Program-made: the position numbers and the translations under genes
Origin: Okapia johnstoni
Taxonomy: Eukaryota > Chordata > Mammalia > Artiodactyla > Giraffidae
Direction: 5' to 3'
DNA length: 64,000 bases
NCBI GenBank assembly: GCA_024291935.2
Contig: CM044314.1
Location: forward strand, 21,736,001 to 21,800,000
Shown here: in pieces, positions 21,396 to 30,810 of the stretch
Numbering within the stretch: position 1 is the first letter of the stretch
Layout of the letters: each line of letters begins with the position of its first letter
Notes under the pieces: model-generated
The model's input: only the letters and a program-made list of their open reading frames with translations
Database searches by the model: none
Told to the model about the DNA's origin: nothing

Positions 21396-21624
21396 TACAA
21401 ATTCAAAAAGTGGAGGAAAACTTACATTGAATAAATCCAAATAAATCCACACCAAAACCTCATAATTAAACTTCTGAAAACTAAAGACAAAGACAAATTT
21501 CTTTAAAATAGCCCTAAAGAAACAGTTGATTCTCTATAGAGAAAAACCAATTTAAATGATGGCAGACTTCCTACATAAAACCATGGAGGCCAGAGGAGGT
21601 GTCACCATTTTCAAATTTTGAAAA

Positions 21625-21826
21625 AAAGTGAAAGTTGCTCAGTTATGTCCAACTCTTTGTGACCCCATGGACTATAGCCTGCCAGCCTCCTCTGTCCATG
21701 CAGTTCTCTAGACAAGAGTACTGGAGTAGCCATTCCTTTCTCCAGGGGATCTTCCTAACCCAGGAATTGAACCAGGGTCTCCTGCATGGCCGGTGGATTC
21801 TTTACCAACTGAGCTGCCAGAACTGT
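21625..21826 (-). mobile_element. Bov-tA SINE, reverse
   Basis: Reverse Bov-A monomer and tRNA-like head, with a small internal deletion after GAGTACTGGAGTAG. It sits inside the L1 fragment, which resumes with CTGTCAATTATGAATCC. Confidence 0.9.
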
Positions 21827-21935
21827 CAATTATGAATCCACTATCTAGCAAAATTATCCTTCGTGAAAAAGTGGAAAATAAAGACATTTTTCAGATTAAG
21901 AAAAAAAAAAAGATAATCTGTTGTTAGCAGAGTAA

Positions 21936-23579
21936 TCCTTTTAAAATAGGTGAGAAAGCCCTCCAAATAGAAAATGGCAATAGGAGTAGGCTGAGACCAT
22001 CAGAGATTTTTTTTTAAAAAGCAACAGAATAGCTAAAAATAGAAGTATGCATAACAGATCATCGTATGTCTCATGAGTTTCTATAATTATATTTTGTGGC
22101 TGAAGCAAAACTTACAACACCATCTGATGTGGTACTCAATGCATGTGGAGGAAATACTGCAGACAGATATACTTAGAATTTGGGGACGGTAAGTGATGCT
22201 CGTCTGTGGCCGTGGTACCATCCTGTTAAACTCAGCCTGGGGCTATAGGCTCTTCATCCTTCAATTCTCATTTTGAACAATTCTTCTGCATCCTTTAGGT
22301 GGGAGTGGGGATGTGACGGAATAAGGAATGAGAGGTAGGTGGCCGGCCACGGGCAAAGCTGTGGACAGGAGGCTGGCTCCTGCAATTGGCTGCAGATGGC
22401 AGGGGGTTTGGCTATTACCACCCTCTCCACTACCAGACAGATGGAGGGCTAGGACCCCTCCAGGAGTGCTGCTGTGTTGCCTTCTTTGTCTCAGAATCCC
22501 CCTACTCTCCCAAGTCCTAAGTCTGCCCATTTTGATGTTTAGCACCCTAGGCTGATTCCTCACTCCACGTGACTGTGATCAGGGAGGGAGGCACTAGTAC
22601 CCAGGCCAGGGCCACTTCTAAAACATGGCTCTTTGGGTGCCCAGAGCCCAAGTCCTGGCAAAGAGGATGCTGGAATTTCAGTACCCACTTCTCCTTCATC
22701 CAGATAGCCCAGTGAAGTGAACAACCTATTCAATATCACATGATGGCTCCATCCTACAGAAGGTCTAGGCTCCTGTGTATTTGTCACTTTAAATCCAGAG
22801 AAACCTAAAGATTACATCCTGAGGAGAGGACTACCTCTATTAACCTGCCTTCTTGCCTTTCTTCTCCAGAAGACAGCCTTTGTGAGTCCTGTGCATTCTA
22901 CCAGCCAGCCATGTTCAATTCCTATGCTCAGCAGCTCCTTAAAGCCCCTTCAGTTAGTATATTGGTAACTGCTGCTCTCTATAAAATTTCAATGAAAAAA
23001 CAAAAGTCTTTTGCTTGTGTGAGTCCCCAGTATGGAATCTGTCTTCTCTTCATTGTTTCTAGACAAATATTGAATTCTTTGCTGTGCTTTTAAAATTGGT
23101 AAGTACCTGAAATGTATTTGTTTGCATATACGATGTGAATATTTTCCTAAATTATTTTTTAATACTTAGTCTACCATATTGTTAAAGGGCACAGGGCATA
23201 GATATCCCTGCATGAAATGTTACTGGAAGAAGGACAGGTGAGTCCAAGAGGAAGCTGGCATCTCCAGAAACTTGTAGACAAGACTCTTACATATCTTCAC
23301 TTACATTGTGTTTTTGCAGTCTTATTTTCTTAGTCATCCTGATAATCTTTAAAATATTTCTCCTGACCTGCCTTATCTCTCACTGAAGCATCCTCTTGGT
23401 GAGCAGGAATAAATGATTTTTTCTATGCAGATGACAGGACACCTAAGCCACTGGCTCCTGCAGAACTAGAAACACCACTACATTTTCATAATGTAGTATA
23501 CTTTTTTAAAAGTGCTGCAATTAAAATTGAAGGCAGTCCCAGAAAGGCAAGTATTGGATCTTGAGAAATCTTATGCTCG
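21936..23579. other. No gene recognised
   Basis: About 1.6 kb of mixed unique-looking sequence with no named repeat that I can support. An open frame near 22328-22555 has no recognisable domain. Confidence 0.45.
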
Positions 23580-23722
23580 TCTGTCCCATGGAATTCTCCC
23601 AGGCAAGAATATTAGAGTGGGTAGCCATTCCCTTCTCCAGGGGATCTTCCCAACTCAAGGATTGAACCCAGGACTCCTGCATTCCAGGCAGATTCTTTAC
23701 CATCTGAGCCACCAGGGAAGCC
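23580..23722 (-). mobile_element. Bov-tA SINE fragment, reverse
   Basis: Only the front part of the element is present (tRNA-like head plus the first half of the Bov-A monomer), running from CTGTCCCATGGAATTCTCC to CCAGGGAAGCCC. Confidence 0.88.
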
Positions 23723-23791
23723 CACTTATTTCCTAATACTTAAAAAAAAAAAATCTATGTTCTGCCTGTTTTTAAGGATACCCTGAGTATC

Positions 23792-23855
23792 AGTGAGAAA
23801 GGTCCCTGCATGTACAAGGGGGAAGTGAGAAAGGTCCCTGCATGTACAAGGGGGA
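23792..23855. repeat. Exact 32-bp tandem duplication
   Basis: The 32 bases at 23792-23823, starting AGTGAGAAAGGTCCC, are repeated without change at 23824-23855. It is not part of any SINE; it lies between a reverse and a forward Bov-tA. Confidence 0.97.
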
Positions 23856-23876
23856 TTGCAAAGAAGCACAATTTGA

Positions 23877-24083
23877 GGGAGACTAACCTGGTGACTCAGA
23901 CAGTAAAGAATCCACCTGCAATGTGGAAGACCTGGGTTTGATCCTTGGGTTGGGAAGACCCCCTGGAGGAGGGTATGGCAACCCACTACAGTATTCTTTG
24001 CTGGAGAATCCCCATGGACAGAGGAGGCTGGTGGGCTACAGCCCATGGGGTCACAAAGAGTCGGACATGACTGAGCAACAAAG
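23877..24083 (+). mobile_element. Bov-tA SINE
   Basis: Head with AGTAAAGAATCCACCTGCAATG, then a Bov-A monomer ending CATGACTGAGCAACA. It is immediately followed by a second forward Bov-tA that inserted beside its tail. Confidence 0.92.
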
Positions 24084-24100
24084 CACACAGACCAAGGTAG

Positions 24101-24318
24101 GGTTTCCTAGGTGGCTCAGTGGGTAAAGAACCTGCCTGCAATGCAGGAGATGCTGGAGATATGGGTTTGATTCCTGGGTCAGCAAGATCTCCTGGAGGAG
24201 GGCACAGCAACCCACTCCAGTATTCTTGCCTGGAGAATCCCATGGACAGAGGAGCCTGGCAGGCTAGTCCATAGGTTGCAAAGAGTCGGACATGACTGAG
24301 CAGCTGAGCACAACACCG
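24101..24318 (+). mobile_element. Bov-tA SINE
   Basis: Complete forward copy. The flanking 17-mers CACACAGACCAAGGTAG (24084-24100) and CACACAGGCCAAGGTAG (24319-24335) differ at one base, so the insertion site is clear. It inserted at the 3' edge of the preceding SINE. Confidence 0.95.
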
Positions 24319-24335
24319 CACACAGGCCAAGGTAG

Positions 24336-25854
24336 TATTAGAAAATTAGCTATACTTTAATGTTTTTTTCCATATTATACTTAAAGACATTAAAAATGTT
24401 TTTATCCACATAGAAAATGATCTATTATCTTATTTGAAATGTTTTTGTGATATGAAGAATTTTTAAATCCTCTTATGTCTGAATGAGAAAAAAAAAAGTT
24501 ATAAAAATTAAGAGGAAAGAATGGAAATTCCATCCAGTAGAAATTGATCTTAAACATAGGGACCAGGCAAAACATGGTTTTCAGATTCTACCTACACAGA
24601 CTGAATTTTTTATGAATTATGTGAATTTATATTACTTTCATAGATCATTTATCTCCTTCCAAACCAACAAACTAACCTGAGAATTAAAATGAAATACTTT
24701 TCAAAATGAAAGATGACTCAAAAAGTTATTTGCTGCAATATATTTTAACATTGTCACATTGCATATACTTAAAAAAATTCACAAAACAATAGTTTATCTT
24801 ATATGTTTAAATCATTGTTGAATATGGTTTCACTAACCTTCTCATTTGAAAAAAGAAAAAATCTGAGCCTGCAAAACGGCTAAATTACTTACAAGAAATT
24901 TAAACTGTTTCGTCCTGCTGATTTTAGTATACTAATTACATTTTGGAAGAAGGCAGGAATGAAAAAAAAAAAAAGTAAATTTTTACGTTACGCTGCTTTT
25001 TCTAATGGCTACTCATACACACCACCCCTGGCAGTCAATTAAGGCCATATTTCACTGGGGAGATTTGACTGCTTTTTTTTTCTTTGTAATTATTACAGAA
25101 CCATTATCTTCTTGAAATGTCACTGCTCAAGTCATCATGCAAAGCAGGCTATGAGATGTTTCAACATTTATCGTTTCCAAGTTCACATTAGTACAGGATT
25201 AAATTAATTTTAATTTCATTGAGAGAGGCTCATTCTATTTTTAAACAAATACGATTAGGCCTCAGGTCATTGTCATTTTAATGGCGAAAGTGTGTCACTT
25301 GCACACACATTTGCCTCTCCAGGGTTGTTATGGAAATGAAGCCGCCGGGGGTAGGTTTTACCTTCAGAAGGGTGAGGACTACCTGTCAAAAACTCCCCAG
25401 GGCAGATCCTGTGCCTGGGGCATGAGGAGCTGGGTGCACAGGGCTATTGCGCCCAGGACGCGCTAGGAGGGGACCGGGCGCACCTGAGCCGACAATTCCC
25501 TTGAAATACAGAAACCCTTGAAATAGACTAACAGTTTTATCATTCCCACCCTGGAAAGTAATGTGATGGATGCAAGAGAGCAAGAACGGTGACACAGAGG
25601 AATCTGTCCGGTTATCTCCTTGGTGTGTCTCCAAAGAGAGCAAAGTCATTTAGCAAGGCCCACTGGGCCTTCAAGGAGCCAAGCAAGGGACCTCAAAGCA
25701 AGAATCAAAATCTGCCCTTTTGTTTTTTAAATATGGTAATTGTCATCAATATGGCCATTGCCTTTACTGTCAGGTGTTCTAGTTCTTGTGGCCTTGTAGG
25801 TGACCAGATTTGCTTGTGTGAACTCCAATCATCTCAGGGTGCTTTATTTTGTGT
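24336..25854. other. Repeat-poor AT-rich stretch with a GC-rich shoulder
   Basis: I recognise no transposable element over about 1.5 kb. The left part is AT-rich and includes TTAAATTAATTTTAATTTC at 25199-25217. The right part (about 25330-25490) is richer in GC and CpG (GCCGCCGGGG, GACGCGC, CGGGCGCACC). No exon or promoter can be supported. Confidence 0.4.
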
Positions 25855-26300
25855 GGTTTTGTTTTCTTTTGTTTTCACTGAAGTAGAGTTGCTGTACAAT
25901 AGTATGTAACTTACAGGTGCACAATATAATGATTCACAATTTTTAAAGGCTATACTCCATTTATAGTTATTATGAAATATTGGCTCTACTTCCCATGTTG
26001 TACAATGTATTCTTGTATTTCATACTTAATAGTTTGTACCTATTACCCCCCACCCCTATCTTGTCTCATCCTCCTTCTCTCTCCCCACCTGTAACCACTA
26101 GTGTGCTCTCTATATCTATGAATCTGCTCCTTTTTTTGTTACATTCACTAGATTGTTGCATTTTTTTAGATTTCATATGTAAGTGATATCACACTTTGTA
26201 TTTGTCTTTGACTTATTTCACTTAGCCTGATGTCTTCCAAATCTGTCCATGTTGCTGCAAACAATAAAATTTCTTTTTTTTATGACTGAGTGGTATTTCT
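25855..26300 (-). mobile_element. L1 3' region, reverse
   Basis: The plus strand has the reverse artiodactyl L1 order: CTACTTCCCATGTTGTACAATG, TTTTTTTAGATTTCATATGTAAGTGATATC, CTTATTTCACTTAGCCTGATG, CTGTCCATGTTGCTGCAAAC. It continues after the SINE at 26321-26546. Confidence 0.75.
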
Positions 26301-26320
26301 ATATAAATATATATCAACAG

Positions 26321-26546
26321 GGGCTTCCCAGGTGGTGTTAGTGGTAAAAAACCCGCCTGCCAATGCAGGAGGCATAAGAGACTCAGGTTCGATCCCTGGG
26401 TCAGGAAGATCCCCTAGAGGAGGGTATGGCAAGCCACTCCAGTATTCTTGCTTGCAGAGTCCCATGGACAGAGGAGCCTGGCAGGCTACAGTCTGTGGGG
26501 TCACAAAGATTCAGACATGACTGAGTAACTAACACTTTCACTTTCA
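26321..26546 (+). mobile_element. Bov-tA SINE inside L1
   Basis: Head GGGGCTTCCCAGGTGG...CCTGCCAATGCAGGAGGC and a complete Bov-A monomer with the tail ACTTTCACTTTCA. It lies within reverse L1 sequence. Confidence 0.93.
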
Positions 26547-26850
26547 TCATTTACCTTACCTTGGTTCATCTGTCACCGCTGAAGCCCACAGTTCACTCCA
26601 TTTCACTAGCTTTTCGACTAACATTCTCTTTGTGTCCCAGGATCCAATCCATGACATCACACTGCATTTAGTAGTCATGTTTCTCCAGCCTGCTCTGGTC
26701 AGTGATGAGTTTCAGAGTATTTCCTCATTTTTGAGGAACTATAAAAATATATATATATACACCACATCTTTATCCATTCATCTGCTGATGGACACTTGGG
26801 TTGGTTGCCTTTTCTTTTTCTTAAACACAAAAGGGTAGAAAAATCCTGGG
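26547..26850 (-). mobile_element. L1 fragments, reverse
   Basis: The first part (26547-26730) resembles the L1M segment also seen at 13900-14060 (GTGTCCCAGGATCCAATCC). The second part (26740-26850), with CACCACATCTTTATCCATTCATCTGCTGATGG, is the reverse C-terminal end of L1 ORF2. They appear to be two L1 pieces rather than one. Confidence 0.6.
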
Positions 26851-29033
26851 GGTGCTGGCAGAGAATGTACTTCTCCAGTTGTAAATGGGCTTCAATTCTT
26901 CAGTGTTCCTGCCAGGAAAGATAGCACCATATTTCATACTGGTTTTCCCACTTCATGTCCCCTTTTTTAACAACTCTAATATAGTTGGTTCATTCATTCA
27001 AATGTTGTATTGCAGATACTGCAAATCTAAAATAAAGGCCTTCAAATCTTAGTAGTTCCTTCACACCTAGAGACCTCCACCTAGGTAGAGAGGGCACTGT
27101 GTACCTGGTAATGTGGAGTCCTCAGTGTAGAGTGAATGCCAGGTAGGAAGCCGTTTCCTGCCAAGTTTAGGGGAATCCAGCTCATGTCTTTATCATCATC
27201 CTTGGCTTCCTCTTACCCACAAGACAAGAGACTAAAAATGCAAATTCCTCCATTAGAGTTTCTTGTCCATGGAAACAGGGACACATGGAGTTTTGCCTGC
27301 TCCTTTATCAATAATGTTATTTGAAACACTCCAGTGTTGTTACAACAACCATAGGAATCCCTGGTACCATAAGTTCCATTAATTTTAAACACTCTATTTG
27401 ATATGCAAACATTCAATACTTGAGAAAATGGCAATACATAGCAATATCGTGTCACAAAATTGAATGAATACTAAGAAAACTCATTTCTTCCTTTGGGATT
27501 TTGAATCCCAAATGTGGGAAGTGGGGGCAGTAGGGGAGAAAGACAAGCAAGTATGCCAAGCCTTAAGGGAAGGAAGGAGAGGGCTGCATTGACAACACCA
27601 CACCACTGTCTTCCCTTTCCTGGATTTTTCTTTCTTGGATTTCTGGTCCCCACCATTGCCTGTCTTGGCCTCATTCACCTTGATTCTCACACGAGAGAAC
27701 TGGGCTTTCTCAGAAGGAATGTCTTAGAAAACATCAGTTTAGTTTGTCGATTGCAGCTCTAAAAATTTGGCTGACCAGCCTTGAATGCTATTCCTTGCTC
27801 TGGGCCCTTGGAACCTCCTTGCCTAACTCTATTACCATGGCTTGAGCTTTGCCACTAAAGATCACCTGGATCCACTGTCTTGGGGTCCAGGCCCCCAGGT
27901 TAGATGCCATCTTCTTTGGAGCTCACCTGGGTTACTTCTCCCTATCTTCTCTCCTACCTTCTTATCCCTAAGGGAATTTTCCCCAGGTTCCCTCTAAGGA
28001 CCCAGTCGTCTATCCCACTCCTCAGGAGAAAGGGAAATGGCATCCAACCTCCCATCACTACAATATACACTATCACATGAAAATAAAAATACTCTGAAAA
28101 TAAACAGTACTCACAGAGAATTGTCAGAGGAAAATTATTTCCAACCAGTCACTGCTATGACTGCATTACTTAGCCGCCTCTAGATAGGAAATGCCTTTCA
28201 ACATTCCTTTCTGTGTGAAACACCAGAGACTTTTTAAAAAATGTAAGTTGTTCGTCTTTATAAAATACACTCAACAAGCACAACCGGCATGAGGTATCGA
28301 TAACACAAAAGCGACTTTATTTTGCTTCCCTGTTGTCTGTTTAAAAATGTGCTCGGTGAGGGAAGTTCATCAGCATCAGACCCTGCTCAGGTAGGCCCCA
28401 GGTTTGCCCAAGTTAAAAAAAGCGTTTTTTAAATCTTAGGTGATTTTAAGTAACCAATGCAGTCTCATTGGTTAGGCAAGTCCTCTCTCCCTGGGCTGGG
28501 GTCCAAGGTGGGTTACAGGGAGAACCAGTTCCGCCATCCTTTCTAGCTCATCCCTTCCCCTTTCTGGCTCAAGAGATTCCAGTGTGTGGTGTCTGGGCTC
28601 AGCAAGAGAAAGGAAATGGGGGCACCAAGTTCCCTACTTGACAGAAAAAATTGCAGAATGCTTTGCCCTCTCGGGTATGGCAGCTGACGAATGCCAGCTC
28701 TTCTCTCTCATAAGCACTTTCACTGCAGAGAAGTGCACACACACACACACACACACACACCCTTCCCACCCTCAGCCAGGTCCCAACTACTGCAACACCA
28801 CCTTGTCCACACCCATCCCCACCCACACACTCTCTGGGCATGGGCAATGCCTCCCATTCCCATGGAGCATGTGCTCCACGCTCTGTCCATGCTTCCTGGT
28901 GGTCCTCCCCGCTAGACCCACCCAGGGGAAGGCCCAGCACCCTCCCAGTGGTCCAGTGCTCCTGACTCCCAAACTTGTTATGAATAAATCAGGTCCTGCT
29001 ACTCACCACTAACAAAATCAATGAAACAGTCCT
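26851..29033. other. Repeat-poor stretch, no gene recognised
   Basis: About 2.2 kb with only a (CA)n run that I can name. An open frame at 28584-29012 spans the dinucleotide repeat and looks spurious. The part at 28080-28480 contains several CpGs and no recognised repeat. Confidence 0.4.
28735..28761. repeat. (CA)n microsatellite
   Basis: About 13 uninterrupted CA units. Confidence 0.97.
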
Positions 29034-29583
29034 AAATTAAAAGATGCTTACTCCTTGGAAGGAAGGTTATGACCAACCTAGATAGCATATTGAAAAGCAG
29101 AGACATTACTTTGCCAACAAAGGTCCGTCTAGTCAAGGCTATGGTTTTTCCAGTAGTCATGTATGGATGTGAGAGTTGGACGGTGAAGAAAGCTGAGCGC
29201 TGAAGAATTGATGCTTTTGAACTGTGGTGTTGGAGAAGACTCTTGAGAGTCCCTTGGACTGCAAGGAGGTACAATCAATCCATCCTAAAGGAGATCAATC
29301 CTGGGTGTTCATTGGAAGGACTGATGTTGACACTGAAACTCCAATACTTTGGCCACCTGATGCGAAGAGTTGACTCATTGGAAAAGACCCTGATGCTGGG
29401 AAAGATTGAGGGCAGGAGGAGAAGGGGACGACAGAGGATGAGATGGCTGGATGGCATCATTGACTCGATGGACATGGGTTTGGGTGGACTCCGGGAGTTG
29501 GTGATGGACAGGGATGCCTGGCGTGCTACGGTTCATGGGGTCATGAACAGTCAGACACGACTGAGCAACTGAATTGAACTGAA
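29034..29583 (+). mobile_element. BovB copy A, 3' end
   Basis: A 5'-truncated BovB covering the C-terminal part of the reverse-transcriptase ORF and the 3' tail, from ATTAAAAGATGCTTACTCC to CTGAGCAACTGAATTGAACT. The long open frame at 29243-29572 belongs to the BovB protein C-terminus. Base for base it looks younger than copies B and C beside it. Confidence 0.95.
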
Positions 29584-30810
29584 CACATGCTAGCAAGGTA
29601 ATCCTCAAAATCCTTCAGGCTAGGCTTCAACAGTATATGAACCAAGAAATTCTGGATGTACAAGCTGGGTTTAGAAAAGGTAGACGAACCAGAGATCAAA
29701 TCGCCAACATCCTTTGGGTCATAGAAAAAAGCAAGGGAATCCCATGCTAAAGTCTTTGCCTGTGTAATCACAACAAACTATGGAAAATTCCTAAAGAGAT
29801 AGGAATACTAGACTACCTTACCTGCGTCCTAAGAGACCTGTATGCAGGTCAAGAAGCAACAGTTAGAACCAGGCATGGAATAACAGACTGGTTTCAAATT
29901 GGGAAAGGAGTGTGTCAAGGCTATATATTGTCACCTTGCTTCTTTAACTTATATATAGAGTACATCATGCAAAATGCTGGGCTGGATAAAGTTCAAGCTG
30001 AAATCAAGATTGCTGAGACATATCAATAAACTCAGATACGCAGATGACACCATCTTAATGTAAGAAACCAAAGAACTGAAGAGCCTCTTGATGAAGGTGA
30101 AAGAGGAGAGTGAAAAAGCTGGCTTAAAACTCAACATTCAAAAAACAGAGATCATGGCATCCAATCTCATGATTTCATGGCAAATAGATGGGGAAACAAT
30201 GGAAACAGTGACAGACTTTATTTTCTTGGACTCCAAAATCACTGCAGATGGAGACTGCAGCCATGAAATTAAAAGATGCTTGCTCCTTGGAAGAAAAGCT
30301 ATGACAAACCCAGGCAGCCTATTTAAAAAAAGAGACATCACTTTGCCAGCAAAGGTCGGTATGTCCAAGCTATGGTTTTTCCAGTAGTCACATACGGATA
30401 TGAGAGTTGGACCATGAAGCAGGCTGAGCACCGAAGAACTGATGCTTTTGAACTGTGGTGCTGGAAAAGATTCTTGAGTGTCCCTTGGACGGCAAGGAGA
30501 TCAAACCAGTCAATCCTAAAGGAAATAAATCCTGAATATTCATTGGAAGGACTAATGCTGAAGCTGAAGTTCCAATAATTTGGCCACCTGATGCAAAGAG
30601 CCAACTCATTGGAAAAGACCCTGATGCTGGGAAGGATTGAAGGCAGGAAGAGAAGGGGATGACAGAGGATGAGATGGTTAGATGGCATCAGTGATTCAAT
30701 GGATATGAGTTTGAACAAACTCCAGGAGATAGTGAAGGACAGGGAAGCTTGGCATGCTGCAGTCCGTGGGGTCTCAGAGTCAGCATGACTGACCGACTGA
30801 GCAACAACAA
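29584..30810 (+). mobile_element. BovB copy B, RT region to 3' end
   Basis: It starts abruptly inside the reverse-transcriptase domain (ATGCTAGCAAGGTAATCC) and runs to the 3' tail. The active-site YADD tetrad is encoded at 30037-30048, but frameshifts and stops break the frame elsewhere. It abuts copy A at its left and copy C at its right without spacer. Confidence 0.93.

Larger units (their letters stand above)
19690..21935 (+). mobile_element. Degraded L1M-type 5' region, split by two insertions
   Basis: From about 20700 the order matches the non-coding and early ORF part of old L1s: GAATCAATGAACATGAAGAC, GATCAATAGAATTTATTCAAG, GAGCCTCTGGGATCTGTGG, GAATAATAGCTGACAATGTCCC. After 21396 it continues with AATCCACACCAAAACC, AAACCATGGAGGCCAGAG, and ATTATCCTTCGTGAAAAAG. 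It is broken by a Tigger-like element and a reverse SINE. The part before 20480 is assigned only by continuity. Confidence 0.6.

Noticed and set aside
23792..23855. CRISPR-like repeat
   Set aside because: There are only two units with no spacer between them, in a mammalian genome. It is a simple tandem duplication.
28584..29012. Open frame of about 142 codons
   Set aside because: It runs through a CA microsatellite and low-complexity sequence, with no domain or conservation signal visible.
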